Shown piece by piece: positions 45,027 to 54,947 of a stretch of DNA of 64,000 bases. Location of the stretch: the NCBI GenBank assembly GCA_016719405.1, contig JADJZE010000001.1, positions 186,001-250,000 of the forward strand. The letters are read 5' to 3'. The notes under the pieces were generated by a model. The model saw only the letters and a program-made list of their open reading frames with translations, searched no databases and was not told where the DNA came from. The translations under genes were made by a program, and so were the position numbers. How positions within the stretch are numbered: position 1 is the stretch's first letter; the number at the start of each line of letters is the position of its first letter. Origin of the DNA: Candidatus Aalborgicola lynettensis. GTDB lineage: Bacteria > Pseudomonadota > Gammaproteobacteria > Burkholderiales > Burkholderiaceae_C.

Positions 45027-47045
45027 TTATTTATTGTTCTGGTGAGTGCCTTGTTCGGGCGACCTTGGGGGTTGCTCGAGCTGAAACCGTCTGGCTTGCA
45101 ATTCGCGGTAGCGCTTGAGTGCTGCGGGGTCGGTGGTTGATGCAGCGATTGCCAGGGTCTCTTGCTCTTTGATGCGGTCAACCAGCATGCGGTTCAGTAC
45201 ATCACGTAACTCAGATCCAGACCCCCGTGCAATTTCCGCATTTTGTGCCGGTTCTGCGTTGGAGTCGTTCATCAACCGTACGGCCAGATCTTCTGCAGTA
45301 TGGCCCTGCAATTCATCGCGTAGCGCGCCCCACGCCAGCGGACCGTGTTCGTGTAGCTGGGCCTCCAACCATGACAACAGTGTGCCATGCGGTGGTGGCA
45401 GTTCACACAGTAACGCGTGGTCTTCGCTGGACAGTCCTTCCCATAGTGCGCTTTGGCTGAGCAGGATACGGCTGGCGTGGTCAGCCCGTGTGGCCAATGG
45501 ACCACGCAGTGGCGGGCGAACGGGGCGATCCCGCTCCGATTTGCCGTCCCACTTGCCCTTGGGTTTCCAATCTCCCTTGCTTTCCCATTTGCGCTTGGTT
45601 TTCCTCCCGTCCGGATTTTCGCCGTCCAGTGGGTGGCTCCAATTGCTGACTGCGGTACTGTAATCGTTGTAGCTTTCGGGCTGCCAGTCGCCATGTGGTA
45701 CTGCGGGCGGGGCCGGATGGGGGGGCGTTTTGTTGGTGACGTTGTTCCACAGCGCAGCCAGTTCCTGGGGGCCGATTTGTACCTGGGTTGCGATTTCGCC
45801 CAGTAACTGCAGCTTTAGGGCCCCGTCAGGTAGGAGGCTCCAAAGTGGTTTTGCGTTGCTGGACATACGCGCACGCCCTTCTGCTGTATCGAGGTCGCAG
45901 CCTTCGTGCGCAGCCTCCAGCAAAAAGCGGGAAAGCGGTGTTGCCGCGCTCACATACTGGGCGAATGCGTCTTTGCCGTGTGCGCGGATGAAACTGTCGG
46001 GGTCGTGCTCGGGGGGTAAGAACAGGAACTTGATAGAGCGCACATCGGTGGCATAGGGCAGGGCGGCGTCCAGTGCTTTGCGTGCGGCGCGCTGCCCGGC
46101 AGCGTCACCGTCAAAGCTGAAGACTACCGCGTCGGTAAAACGAAACAGCTTGTGCACATGGTCTGCCGTGCAGGCCGTGCCCAGTGTGGCAACGGCGTTT
46201 GGGAAGCCGAGCTGCGCCAGCGCCACCACGTCCATATATCCCTCGGTCACCAGCACGTAGCCGTGCTCACGTAACGCATGGCGTGCCTCGAAAAGGCCGT
46301 AGAGTTCGCGCCCTTTGCTGAAAACCGGCGTTTCAGGTGAATTCAGGTACTTGGGTTTGTCATCGCCCAACACGCGCCCACCAAATCCGATGCATTCGCC
46401 CTTGATATTGCGGATGGGGAACATGACCCGATGGCGGAAGCGGTCGTAGCGCTTTTCTTCGGTGCTGCCTTCCTCGGTATTGGTGATAACCAGGCCGCAT
46501 TCAACCAGCAGCGGGTCGTCATAGTGCGGGAACACGCTGGCCAGGCTGCGCCAGCCCTCGGGCGCATAGCCCAGGCCATAACGCTTGGCGATTTGCCCCG
46601 ACAGGCCACGGCCCTTGAAGTAGGCAATGGCTCGCGGGGACTCTTTGAGGTGCTTGCGGTAGGCATCACCCGCCTTCTCCAGCACATCGGTCAGGGTGGT
46701 CTGCCTCTGGCGCTGCTCCTGGGCGCGGGCATGGTCTTCGGGTGAGGCCTCGTCCTGCGGAATTTGCATACCGTATTGTTGGGCCAAGTCCTTGATGGCC
46801 TCGATAAAAGTCATGCCGGTGTGGTCCATCAGAAAGCTAATGGCATTGCCATTTTTGCCACAGCCAAAGCAGTGGTAGAACTGTTTGGTCGGGCTAACTG
46901 AGAACGAAGGTGACTTTTCGCCGTGAAATGGGCATAACCCCATGAAATTAGCGCCACCCTTCTTGAGTTGTACGTAACGGCCCACAATCTCTACCACGTC
47001 CGCACGGGCGAGCAGTTCTTGCAGAAAACTTTGGGGGATGGCCAT
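45027..47045 (-). CDS. dnaG: DNA primase
   Basis: The 672-residue primase makes RNA primers at the replication fork. The N-terminal zinc-binding domain has Cys38, His41, Cys59 and Cys62 (LCPFHGEKSPSF, FYHCFGCG). The TOPRIM domain includes LVTEGYMDVVALAQLGFPNA and SFDGDAAGQRAA. The segment between about residues 430 and 520 is charged and low-complexity, followed by the DnaB-interaction helical domain. ATG at 47045 is the expected start; the longer frame to 47246 overlaps murJ. It is divergent from murJ by 76 bases. Confidence 0.96.
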   Translation of the reverse strand: MAIPQSFLQELLARADVVEIVGRYVQLKKGGANFMGLCPFHGEKSPSFSVSPTKQFYHCFGCGKNGNAISFLMDHTGMTFIEAIKDLAQQYGMQIPQDEASPEDHARAQEQRQRQTTLTDVLEKAGDAYRKHLKESPRAIAYFKGRGLSGQIAKRYGLGYAPEGWRSLASVFPHYDDPLLVECGLVITNTEEGSTEEKRYDRFRHRVMFPIRNIKGECIGFGGRVLGDDKPKYLNSPETPVFSKGRELYGLFEARHALREHGYVLVTEGYMDVVALAQLGFPNAVATLGTACTADHVHKLFRFTDAVVFSFDGDAAGQRAARKALDAALPYATDVRSIKFLFLPPEHDPDSFIRAHGKDAFAQYVSAATPLSRFLLEAAHEGCDLDTAEGRARMSSNAKPLWSLLPDGALKLQLLGEIATQVQIGPQELAALWNNVTNKTPPHPAPPAVPHGDWQPESYNDYSTAVSNWSHPLDGENPDGRKTKRKWESKGDWKPKGKWDGKSERDRPVRPPLRGPLATRADHASRILLSQSALWEGLSSEDHALLCELPPPHGTLLSWLEAQLHEHGPLAWGALRDELQGHTAEDLAVRLMNDSNAEPAQNAEIARGSGSELRDVLNRMLVDRIKEQETLAIAASTTDPAALKRYRELQARRFQLEQPPRSPEQGTHQNNK

Positions 47046-47121
47046 CCGGTGATTGTAGAAACATGGGCCGTCATTCCCGACGCGCAGTGAGCGGCATTTC
47101 TGTGGCGCTACACTCTGCGCC

Positions 47122-48687
47122 GTGTCGCTTATCAAATCTGCTTCTATTGTTTCTTTGCTGACCCTGGCGTCGCGCATTACCGGCTTGGTTCGTGAATTGT
47201 TGATTGCATCGACATTTGGCGCCAGTGCCATGACGGATGCGTTCAATGTTGCTTTCCGTATTCCGAATTTTTTCCGTCGGCTATTTGGTGAAGGGGCTTT
47301 CAGTCAAGCCTTCGTGCCCGTTCTAGCGGCAAACCGTGCAAAGTACGGCCAGGAAAGTACCCATCTGCTCATCGACCGTGTTGCGACAGTCTTGGCGTGG
47401 ACCTTGCTGGGCACCTGTGTGGTTGGTGTGTTGGCGTCTCCGGTGTTGGTGTGGGCCATGGCCAGTGGGTTGAAGCAAAATCCACGTGGATTCGAGGTCG
47501 CTGTCGTGATGACGCAATGGATGTTTCCGTACATTGGGTTCATGTCGCTCGTGGCGTTGGCAGCGGGTATTCTGAATACTTGGAAGCGTTTTGCGGTACC
47601 CGCGGTGACACCGGTTTTATTGAATGTGAGCATGATCGGCGCAGCGTGGCTTGGAGGACCGTGGTTTCAGTCCATGGGGCTGGAGCCCATTTACGCATTG
47701 TGTGCTGGCGTTTTGGCGGGAGGTGTACTGCAACTGACGGTGCAATGGGCGGCCTTGTACCGGATGGAATTGATGCCACGCATGGCGTGGCGGTGGGGCG
47801 ACATCAAGGCTGCCTGGGCCGATCCTGGGACCAAAAATGTTGCAACCCTGATGGTTCCCGCACTCTTGGGTGTCAGCGTTGCGCAGATTTCAACCCTCAT
47901 CAACACCCAGATTGCATCGCATCTGCCGAGTGGCAGTGTCAGTTGGTTGACCTATGCAGACCGTTTGATGGAATTCCCCACGGCACTGCTGGGAGTCGCT
48001 CTGGGGGTGGTCCTCATGCCGCAATTGGCAGCAGCCAGCGCTGCCTCGGACACATCCAGGTATTCATCCTTGCTGGATTGGGGCTTGCGCATTGTGGTGC
48101 TGCTTTCGGTGCCGTGCTCGATCGGCTTGCTATTGTTCGCACAACCGCTGGTTGCCGTGCTTTACCACTATGGTGCGTTTTCTGGATTAGATGTACAACA
48201 AACCTCCGTGGCCCTGATGGGGTGGGGGGCTGGACTGGTGGGCATTGTGGCGGTCAAAGTATTGGCGCCGGGTTATTACGCCAGTCAGGACGTCAAGACT
48301 CCGGTACGTATTGCAGTGGTGGTGCTGGTGATCACGCAATTGCTCAACGTTGTGCTGGTGCCACATTTCAAGCATGCCGGTTTGTCCCTCGCCATCAGTC
48401 TGGGTGCCGTGATTAATGCGTTGTGGTTATTGATTGGCTTGTTGCTGCGCAAAAGCTATCGACCCGAGCCTGGGTGGGTGTTGTTCCTGGTCCAGATCGT
48501 GGCCGGTGCTGCACTGCTCAGCATCTATTTGTTGTGGGCCGTGCAAGCCGTTGACTGGATTGGATTGCGGGCAGAAGGATTCAAACGCGTAGCGTATTTG
48601 GCACTGTTTTTAATGGGTGGTGCCATCATTTATTTGGGAGCAGTGTGGGCGGCGGGGCTAAACTTGCGGCAGTTCCTTCGACGCTGA
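47122..48687 (+). CDS. murJ: Lipid II flippase MurJ
   Basis: The 521-residue membrane protein with about 14 helices flips lipid II across the inner membrane for peptidoglycan synthesis. The N-terminal signature SIVSLLTLASRITGLVREL, then FGASAMTDAFNVAFRIPNFF and RRLFGEGAFSQAFVPVL, is diagnostic of MurJ/MviN. The start is GTG at 47122. It heads a short run with the SirB1-like gene 20 bases downstream. Confidence 0.95.
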   Translation: MSLIKSASIVSLLTLASRITGLVRELLIASTFGASAMTDAFNVAFRIPNFFRRLFGEGAFSQAFVPVLAANRAKYGQESTHLLIDRVATVLAWTLLGTCVVGVLASPVLVWAMASGLKQNPRGFEVAVVMTQWMFPYIGFMSLVALAAGILNTWKRFAVPAVTPVLLNVSMIGAAWLGGPWFQSMGLEPIYALCAGVLAGGVLQLTVQWAALYRMELMPRMAWRWGDIKAAWADPGTKNVATLMVPALLGVSVAQISTLINTQIASHLPSGSVSWLTYADRLMEFPTALLGVALGVVLMPQLAAASAASDTSRYSSLLDWGLRIVVLLSVPCSIGLLLFAQPLVAVLYHYGAFSGLDVQQTSVALMGWGAGLVGIVAVKVLAPGYYASQDVKTPVRIAVVVLVITQLLNVVLVPHFKHAGLSLAISLGAVINALWLLIGLLLRKSYRPEPGWVLFLVQIVAGAALLSIYLLWAVQAVDWIGLRAEGFKRVAYLALFLMGGAIIYLGAVWAAGLNLRQFLRR

Positions 48688-48707
48688 ATTCAGCCAGGAG
48701 AGTTGCC

Positions 48708-49553
48708 ATGCACTTGCCTTTTTCCGCGCCCACACCGCTGGAGTATTTTGCATCTCTGGTTCAGAGTGACAGCAATTTTCCCCTGCTGGAGGCGGCTGCG
48801 AGCGTTGCCCAGGACGAATACCCGGACATGGATGTACAGACGGTACTGAATGACGTCGATCAGTTGCTGGAACGTGTTCGCCGAAGGATTCCAGCCGATG
48901 CGGTGGCATTGCACCGTCTGCGGGTGTTAAACCAGTTTTTCTTTGGCGATCTCGGTTACGGTGGGAATGCCAACGATTATTACGATCCCGACAACAGCTT
49001 TTTACACGCCGTTCTGGAAACTCGCAGGGGGATACCGATAACGCTGGCGGTAATCTGGCTGGAGTTGGCGCAGGGACTGAATTTGTCGGTTAAAGGTATC
49101 GCGTTCCCTGGGCATTTCCTGGTCAAGGTGGATCTGCCTTTGGGGCAGGCAGTGATCGATCCACTGGATGGTAAATCCCTTAGTCGGGAGGTCCTTTCCG
49201 AGCGGCTGGAGCCGTTTCGCCGCCGCAGTGGCCTGGTCGATGAGTTCGAAACGCCGCTGGGGCTGTATCTGCAGCCTGCTTCTGGAAGAGACGTTATTGC
49301 ACGCATGCTTCACAACCTCAAGGAAATTTACCGGTCACAGCGGGATTGGGGGCGCATGCTGGCGATCCAGGAGCGTTTGGTTATTCTGTTGCCGCAATCA
49401 TGGCCCGAGTACCGCGACCGTGGATTGGCACACGCAGAGTTGGGCAATACAGAACAAGCGTTAGCGGATTTGGAGTGTTATTTGGTGCATGCGGACGAAC
49501 GTATCGATCTCAATGCGATCGCCGATCGCGTGGACGATCTGCGACGCTCCTGA
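48708..49553 (+). CDS. SirB1-family protein (transglutaminase-like plus TPR)
   Basis: The 281-residue protein has the SirB1 transglutaminase-like fold (FLHAVLETRRGIPITLAVIW, GIAFPGHFLVKVD, VIDPLDGKSLSREVL) and a C-terminal tetratricopeptide-like segment (LHNLKEIYRSQRDWGRMLAI, GLAHAELGNTEQALADLECY). The catalytic Cys of true transglutaminases is not evident, so it may be a pseudoenzyme or binding protein. The biological role is unclear. ATG 48708 with caggag upstream fits; the longer frame overlaps murJ. Confidence 0.85.
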   Translation: MHLPFSAPTPLEYFASLVQSDSNFPLLEAAASVAQDEYPDMDVQTVLNDVDQLLERVRRRIPADAVALHRLRVLNQFFFGDLGYGGNANDYYDPDNSFLHAVLETRRGIPITLAVIWLELAQGLNLSVKGIAFPGHFLVKVDLPLGQAVIDPLDGKSLSREVLSERLEPFRRRSGLVDEFETPLGLYLQPASGRDVIARMLHNLKEIYRSQRDWGRMLAIQERLVILLPQSWPEYRDRGLAHAELGNTEQALADLECYLVHADERIDLNAIADRVDDLRRS

Positions 49554-49608
49554 GCAAGCAGGGCGTGATTGGCATATGCACTAACCATAGTGCCTTGCTT
49601 TGCGGATT

Positions 49609-50658
49609 TCAGGCAACTACGACCGCAGCATGGCTGCCGCGCTCTGCGATGGTGCCGATGACAAAAACGGCCTCACCGGCTACACGCAGGGTGTCGGCGC
49701 AGGCGGGTGCATGGGCGGCGTCCAGTACGACCACCATGCCAATGCCGTTGTTGAAAGTGCGGTTCATTTCAATGTCGTCAATGCCGGCGGTTTTCTGCAG
49801 CCAGGCAAAAAGTTCGGTTTGCGGCCAACTGCCTTTTTTTAGGTGGGCAGCCATACCTGTGGGTAGCACGCGGGGAATGTTTTCCAGCAGGCCACCACCG
49901 GTGATATGGGCCAATGCCTTGATGGGGTGGGCTGCCAGCGCTGCCAGCACGTTCTTCACATAGAGGCGCGTGGGTTCCATGATGGCCTGCTTGAATGGTT
50001 TTCCGTCTAACGTCGCGGGCAGGGTACCGGCATTTTCAGCACGCTCAATGCACTTGCGCACCAGGCTAAAGCCGTTGGAGTGCACGCCATGGCTGGCCAG
50101 ACCCAACACAATGTCGCCGGGCTTCACGTCGGCGCCGGTCAAAATTTTTGATTTCTCTACCGCGCCGACTGCAAAGCCGGCCAAGTCGTATTCGCCTGCA
50201 GGGTACATGCCGGGCATCTCGGCCGTTTCGCCGCCAATCAGCGCGCAGCCTGACAGCTCGCAACCTTTGGCAATGCCCCCGATCACTGCCGCAGCGGTGT
50301 CCACGTCGAGCTTGCCGCAGGCAAAATAATCGAGAAAGAACAGGGGCTCGGCGCCCTGTACCAGCACATCGTTGACGCTCATGGCCACCAGGTCGATGCC
50401 CACGGTGTCGTGCATGTTCCACTCGAAGGCCAGCTTGAGCTTGGTGCCCACGCCATCGGTGCCACTGACCAGCACCGGTTCCTTGTAACGCTTGGGTACT
50501 TCAAAAAGAGCGCCAAATCCGCCAATGCCGGCCAGTACGCCTTCGCGCATGGTTTTTTTGGCCAGCGGCTTGATGCGCTCTACCAGTGCATCACCGGCAT
50601 CAATGTCAACGCCGGCATCTTTGTAGGACAGGGGAGTAGGGGGGCTGGATTGGGTCAT
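49609..50658 (-). CDS. purM: Phosphoribosylformylglycinamidine cyclo-ligase (AIR synthetase)
   Basis: The 349-residue enzyme closes the imidazole ring in purine synthesis, forming AIR with ATP. It starts with SYKDAGVDIDAGDALVERIK, includes VSGTDGVGTKLKLAFEWNMH, VGIDLVAMSVNDVLVQGAEP and the GGETAEMPGMY signature, and is of family length. It is divergent from the AI-2E permease gene with an 81-base gap, an order conserved in Burkholderiales next to hda. Confidence 0.96.
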   Translation of the reverse strand: MTQSSPPTPLSYKDAGVDIDAGDALVERIKPLAKKTMREGVLAGIGGFGALFEVPKRYKEPVLVSGTDGVGTKLKLAFEWNMHDTVGIDLVAMSVNDVLVQGAEPLFFLDYFACGKLDVDTAAAVIGGIAKGCELSGCALIGGETAEMPGMYPAGEYDLAGFAVGAVEKSKILTGADVKPGDIVLGLASHGVHSNGFSLVRKCIERAENAGTLPATLDGKPFKQAIMEPTRLYVKNVLAALAAHPIKALAHITGGGLLENIPRVLPTGMAAHLKKGSWPQTELFAWLQKTAGIDDIEMNRTFNNGIGMVVVLDAAHAPACADTLRVAGEAVFVIGTIAERGSHAAVVVA

Positions 50659-50739
50659 TTGGGGTGGTGGGCCAGAGCAGCGGGTGCGGGCCCTATAGAA
50701 TTTGCCCTGATTTTAATGGTTCGCTCCAGCCACTTTTGT

Positions 50740-51822
50740 ATGCAATTGACTACCGCCCAAAAAAGTTTCGTCGCCTGGAGCCTCGTTGTCGTGGTAGCGG
50801 CAGCATTGTTGTGGCGGTTGTCGCCGGTGTTGACACCATTTGTGGTGGCCTCGGTGCTGGCCTACGCATTGACGCCGGTGGTTGATTGGTTGGATGAACT
50901 GGGGCGTGGTCGCATCCCCCGCTTGCTGGCAGTGATGGTGGTGGAACTTTTTTTTATTTTGGCGGTTCTGGGCTTGCTGTTGTTGATGGTGCCGATACTG
51001 GCCAAAGAGATTCCGTTGATGCGGGAACAATTGCCGCTGGTGATGGGCAGTTTCCACAGTGTGGTGGCACCTTGGCTCAAACAATGGGGCATTCCTATGT
51101 CCTTGGATGGTGGCAGCATCCAAAAATTTGCCATGAAGTACCTCAACGCCAATGTGGAAGACGCGTTTGGCTCACTCATGACTTCTTTGAAGATTGGGGG
51201 CAGCGTTGCCTTTGCGGTGGTCGGTAACGCGATCCTGATTCCGGTCGCCCTGTTTTATTTGTTGATGGACTGGGGCCGTTTTGTGGCGTATCTGCGCGAA
51301 CTGATTCCGGTCCGTATGCGTGCCGCTGCCGACGGCTTCATGGAGGAGGCGGACGCTGTGTTGGGGCAGTACTTGCGTGGGCAACTGCTGGTGATGGTCA
51401 TCCTGGCCGGCTTTTACAGTGTCGGCCTGGCGTTATTTGGATTGGAGCTGGCTTTGCCGATTGGAATATTCACCGGGTTGGCAGCATTTGTGCCGTACGT
51501 CGGGTTTGGTATTGGTTTGGTGCTGGCCACACTGGCCGGAATACTTGAATTCTCCGGTACGGTAGGCATGGGCCATGCCCTGCTGATGGTGACCGTGGTG
51601 TTTGGGTCCGGACAACTGGTGGAAGGCTTCTTTTTGACACCCCGTTTGGTTGGGGAACGTATCGGTTTGCACCCCTTGGCCGTTATTTTTGCCCTGCTGG
51701 CGTTTGGGCAAATTTTTGGATTTGTGGGCGTTTTGATTGCATTGCCGGTGAGCGCTGTGCTGCTGGTGGCCATGCGGCGGATCAAGGCTCGCTACATGAA
51801 CAGTCCGCTTTACAAAGGTTAA
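50740..51822 (+). CDS. AI-2E family transporter (PerM/YdgG-like membrane protein)
   Basis: The product of about 360 residues has eight predicted helices and the family motifs VVASVLAYALTPVVDWLDEL, GIFTGLAAFVPYVGFGIGLV and EGFFLTPRLVGERIGLHPLA. Members range from autoinducer-2 exporters to Na+/H+ antiporters, so the substrate is uncertain. ATG at 50740 (MQLTTAQ) or 50716 are both possible. Hda follows after 10 bases in the same direction. Confidence 0.9.
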   Translation: MQLTTAQKSFVAWSLVVVVAAALLWRLSPVLTPFVVASVLAYALTPVVDWLDELGRGRIPRLLAVMVVELFFILAVLGLLLLMVPILAKEIPLMREQLPLVMGSFHSVVAPWLKQWGIPMSLDGGSIQKFAMKYLNANVEDAFGSLMTSLKIGGSVAFAVVGNAILIPVALFYLLMDWGRFVAYLRELIPVRMRAAADGFMEEADAVLGQYLRGQLLVMVILAGFYSVGLALFGLELALPIGIFTGLAAFVPYVGFGIGLVLATLAGILEFSGTVGMGHALLMVTVVFGSGQLVEGFFLTPRLVGERIGLHPLAVIFALLAFGQIFGFVGVLIALPVSAVLLVAMRRIKARYMNSPLYKG

Positions 51823-51832
51823 TGTGTTGACG

Positions 51833-52528
51833 ATGCAACAAATTGCGCTGGATATCGGTTTGGCGAACGGGCCGACCATTGCGAACTTTTGCGCTGGGCC
51901 GAACGCAGCGGCGTTGCGCCATATCGAATTGTGGATTGGCGCTCCGACGCACAACGCACCCGCACCCAGTCGGTCACCGGTCCCAACTTACCTGTGGGGC
52001 CCCAGTGGCAGCGGAAAGAGCCATTTGCTCAAGGCCGCAGGTGAAGGGTTGCGCGAACAGGGGGCCTGCGCAGGTTGGTTGGATGCCCATACCCAGGGGC
52101 CATGTGAATTTGATGGCCGGTGGGCTGCGGTGCTGATGGACGACGTCCACCTGTACACCGCAGAACAGCAGCAGATTGCGTTTAACTGGTTTGTCAACGC
52201 GCAAAGCCACCAGCGTCCGGTGCTGGCGGCGGGGATATGGGCGCCGGTCGATTTGAAACTGCGTGATGATTTACGCACGCGCCTGGGCTGGGGGCACATT
52301 TTTGCCTTGCATCCTTTGAGTGAACCCGAGCGGCGCGCGGTTCTGCGCCAGTCGGCCGATGCGCGCGGTGTATTTTTGAGCGACGACGTGATGGATTTCA
52401 TCCTTACCCGCTTCAGTCGGGATCTCGGGAGTTTGATGGAGTTGCTGAATATGCTCGATGGCTATGCCCTGCAAACGCAGCGGGCCATTTCCATTCCCTT
52501 GATCAAATCCATGTTGGAGAACAGTTAA
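51833..52528 (+). CDS. hda: DnaA regulatory inactivator Hda
   Basis: The 231-residue AAA+ protein stimulates ATP hydrolysis by DnaA together with the sliding clamp, preventing over-initiation. The N-terminus MQQIALDIGL contains QIALDI, fitting the clamp-binding motif. Walker A is GPSGSGKSHLL, Walker B AAVLMDDVHLY, and the C-terminal lid follows. A GTG start at 51824 adds three residues. The stop overlaps the next gene (TAATG). Confidence 0.9.
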   Translation: MQQIALDIGLANGPTIANFCAGPNAAALRHIELWIGAPTHNAPAPSRSPVPTYLWGPSGSGKSHLLKAAGEGLREQGACAGWLDAHTQGPCEFDGRWAAVLMDDVHLYTAEQQQIAFNWFVNAQSHQRPVLAAGIWAPVDLKLRDDLRTRLGWGHIFALHPLSEPERRAVLRQSADARGVFLSDDVMDFILTRFSRDLGSLMELLNMLDGYALQTQRAISIPLIKSMLENS

Positions 52529-53280
52529 TGCAGCCCGCAAGCGTCCAGACGACGGTAGGCCGCAAGCGGCCACAAGCCGTACAAGAGTCGAAACCTGTCC
52601 GCGCCAGGCTGGCTTTGTTTGACCTCGACCATACCCTGATCCCTATGGATTCCGACCACGCCTGGGGCGACTTCACCATTGCACGTGGGTGGGTTGATCC
52701 GGTGACATTCAAGCAACAAAACGACGCGTTTTATCTCCAGTACCAAGCTGGAACGCTCCAGGTGGCGGAGTACGTTCGCTTCGCAACTGCTGCGATTGTG
52801 CGCCAGGGTGCTACAAATTCCATAGCTGCTCACGCAGAGTACATGCGCGCAATCGTGCAAAAATGCATCACACCGCAGGCCCTCAAACTGGTGCATGACC
52901 ATCAGGCGGCGGGTGATACGGTCATCATCGTCACCGCCACCAACGAATTCGTCACCCGCCCCATTGCCGATGCTTTTGGTGTGTCAGAGCTGATTGCTGT
53001 CGAACTCGAACGTGACCCCGCAGCCGGCGACAGTGGCTGGTACACGGGTGCCATTCGTGGGATCCCGTCATTCCGCGAGGGAAAGGTGACCCGGGTGGCG
53101 CAGTGGATGCAAGCCCATGGACTGGCGTGGGACACTGTGCACACCACCTTTTATTCCGACTCCATCAACGATCTCCCACTACTCGAAATGGCCAACGATC
53201 CGGTGGCAACCAATCCGGATAACCGTTTGCGCACCGTCGCGCAGCAGCGTGGATGGCGCATACTTGACCTCTTCTCATGA
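52528..53280 (+). CDS. HAD-superfamily phosphatase, subfamily IB (SerB-like)
   Basis: The 250-residue hydrolase has all HAD motifs: DLDHTL with the nucleophile Asp32 and Asp34, IIVTATN as motif II, a Lys in the EGK segment and YSDSINDLPLLE as motif IV. It resembles phosphoserine-phosphatase-like IB proteins found beside pcnB; the substrate is not known. The frame contains a copy of the dispersed repeat encoding GATNSIAAHAEYMRA, in the cap region. It overlaps hda by one base and pcnB by four (ATGA), so all three are coupled. Confidence 0.88.
   Translation: MQPASVQTTVGRKRPQAVQESKPVRARLALFDLDHTLIPMDSDHAWGDFTIARGWVDPVTFKQQNDAFYLQYQAGTLQVAEYVRFATAAIVRQGATNSIAAHAEYMRAIVQKCITPQALKLVHDHQAAGDTVIIVTATNEFVTRPIADAFGVSELIAVELERDPAAGDSGWYTGAIRGIPSFREGKVTRVAQWMQAHGLAWDTVHTTFYSDSINDLPLLEMANDPVATNPDNRLRTVAQQRGWRILDLFS
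52808..52866 (+). repeat. Dispersed short repeat inside the HAD gene
   Basis: Reads gtgctacaaattccatagct then gctcacgcag, in the same orientation as the intergenic copy at 31630. It keeps the frame open and codes for a helical stretch of the cap domain. Confidence 0.6.
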
Positions 53281-54905
53281 TTAAAAAATTTATCGACAAG
53301 CTGCTGGGCAAATCGTCTGCAGCCCTGGGCCGTAAAAAACCGCAATTTGGCAAGCGGGTGGACGTGCCGGTGCAAACCCACGGCATTGATCCCAATCTGG
53401 TCGACGAACGTGCCATTCACGTAGTGCGTACCCTGCAACAAGCGGGTTTTGAGGCCTATGTGGTGGGTGGCGCGGTGCGCGACCTGTTGGTGGGTCTGCG
53501 TCCCAAAGATTTTGATGTGGCGACCAACGCCACGCCGGAGCAGGTCAAGGGGCTGTTTCGGCGCGCCTTCATCATTGGGCGACGCTTTCGCATCGTCCAC
53601 GTCGTGTACGGCCGGGGGCGTGAGCATGAAGTGATTGAGGTGTCGACCTTCCGTGCGTACTTGGACAATGCCGCTGCCGAACAGGTGGCGGGCAACGAAA
53701 AAACCAGCAAAAGCGAGTTGGCCGGCATGAAACACGCCGTTGACAGCACGGGCCGTGTCTTGCGCGACAACGTATGGGGCCCGCAAGAAGAAGACGCCGT
53801 ACGCCGCGATTTCACCATCAACGCCATGTACTACGACCCGCAGACGCAGATCGTGGTGGACTACCACAACGGTTTCAAGGACGTCAAAAACCGCGTCATC
53901 CGCATGATTGGCGACCCTGCCACGCGCTACCGCGAAGACCCGGTGCGCATCATCCGTGCGGTGCGTTTTTCCGCCAAGCTCAGCAACCTGGGTTTCGCCC
54001 TGGAGGCCAAAACGGCCGCCCCCCTGGTCAAGTCGCAGGCGTTGCTGGCCGATGTGCCGCAAAGCCGCATGTTTGACGAAATGCTCAAACTGCTGCAAAC
54101 AGGGCATGCGCTGGCATCCATCGAACAGTTGAAAAAACTGGGTATGGCCACCGGAATTTATCCTCTGCTGGATGTGGTGGTTGAACGCGCTGAGCAACCG
54201 TTTGTGAATGCCGCACTCAAAGACACCGACCGCCGGGTGGGCGAAGGTAAACCGGTCGCGCCGAGCTTCCTGCTGGCCTGCGTGCTGTGGGCCGATGTGC
54301 GCGATGGCTGGGCACGCCGGGTGCAGCAACGCCAGCCCGCCCATCCTGCGTTAATGGATGCCATTGACGAGGTTTTCCAGGCCCGTATTGGTGATGTATC
54401 GGGCGGCGGCAAATTGGCTGGGGACATGCGTGAAATATGGGTCATGCAACCCCGTTTTGAAAAACGCGTCGGCAGCGCGCCGTTTGGCATGGTCGAGCAG
54501 CCGCGTTTCAGGGCCGCGTTTGACTTTATGCGCCTGCGTGCCGACATTGGCGAGGTGGATGAACTGTTGGCCGACTGGTGGCAGGAATTCAGCATGGCCA
54601 GCGACAGCATGCGCCAGGATCTGGTGGACCAGGTGCGCGAGGAGCAGCAAAAACGCCAGCGTGCACCGCGTGTACACCGCTTGCCGGGCACGGATCGGGG
54701 TGCTGCACCGCAACCCGACGCGCAGGACCTTGGTGGTGGCGCTGGGGCGCATGCCGCTGCGGGTCGCGCAGGTGTGCAGGCTGACGGGGGTGGTGACGGT
54801 GAGGGCGCTGCACCACGCAAGCGCCGTCGTCGCAGGCGCTCCGGTGCTGGAAAAGCGGCGGGATCGACGGGTGGAGAGGGCAGCGGCTCCGCGAACGCCG
54901 GTTAA
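53277..54905 (+). CDS. pcnB: Poly(A) polymerase I
   Basis: The 542-residue nucleotidyltransferase adds poly(A) tails that promote RNA decay. The catalytic head has YVVGGAVRDLLVGLRPKDFD (GGxVRD near residues 63-68 and DFD near 79), then the long RVLRDNVWGPQEEDAVRRDF and REDPVRIIRAVRFSAKLSN. The last 80 residues are Gly/Ala-rich and end in a basic patch (RKRRRRRRSG) that may aid RNA binding. folK follows, as is usual. Confidence 0.94.
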   Translation: MIKKFIDKLLGKSSAALGRKKPQFGKRVDVPVQTHGIDPNLVDERAIHVVRTLQQAGFEAYVVGGAVRDLLVGLRPKDFDVATNATPEQVKGLFRRAFIIGRRFRIVHVVYGRGREHEVIEVSTFRAYLDNAAAEQVAGNEKTSKSELAGMKHAVDSTGRVLRDNVWGPQEEDAVRRDFTINAMYYDPQTQIVVDYHNGFKDVKNRVIRMIGDPATRYREDPVRIIRAVRFSAKLSNLGFALEAKTAAPLVKSQALLADVPQSRMFDEMLKLLQTGHALASIEQLKKLGMATGIYPLLDVVVERAEQPFVNAALKDTDRRVGEGKPVAPSFLLACVLWADVRDGWARRVQQRQPAHPALMDAIDEVFQARIGDVSGGGKLAGDMREIWVMQPRFEKRVGSAPFGMVEQPRFRAAFDFMRLRADIGEVDELLADWWQEFSMASDSMRQDLVDQVREEQQKRQRAPRVHRLPGTDRGAAPQPDAQDLGGGAGAHAAAGRAGVQADGGGDGEGAAPRKRRRRRRSGAGKAAGSTGGEGSGSANAG

Positions 54906-54947
54906 AAAACCGGGTTCTTCCCTGCGCATATTGCCAGCCGCTTGTCT

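Noticed and set aside
50410..50739. N-terminal extension of the AI-2E permease frame
   Set aside because: It overlaps purM on the other strand and lacks membrane character; the conserved protein begins near 50740.
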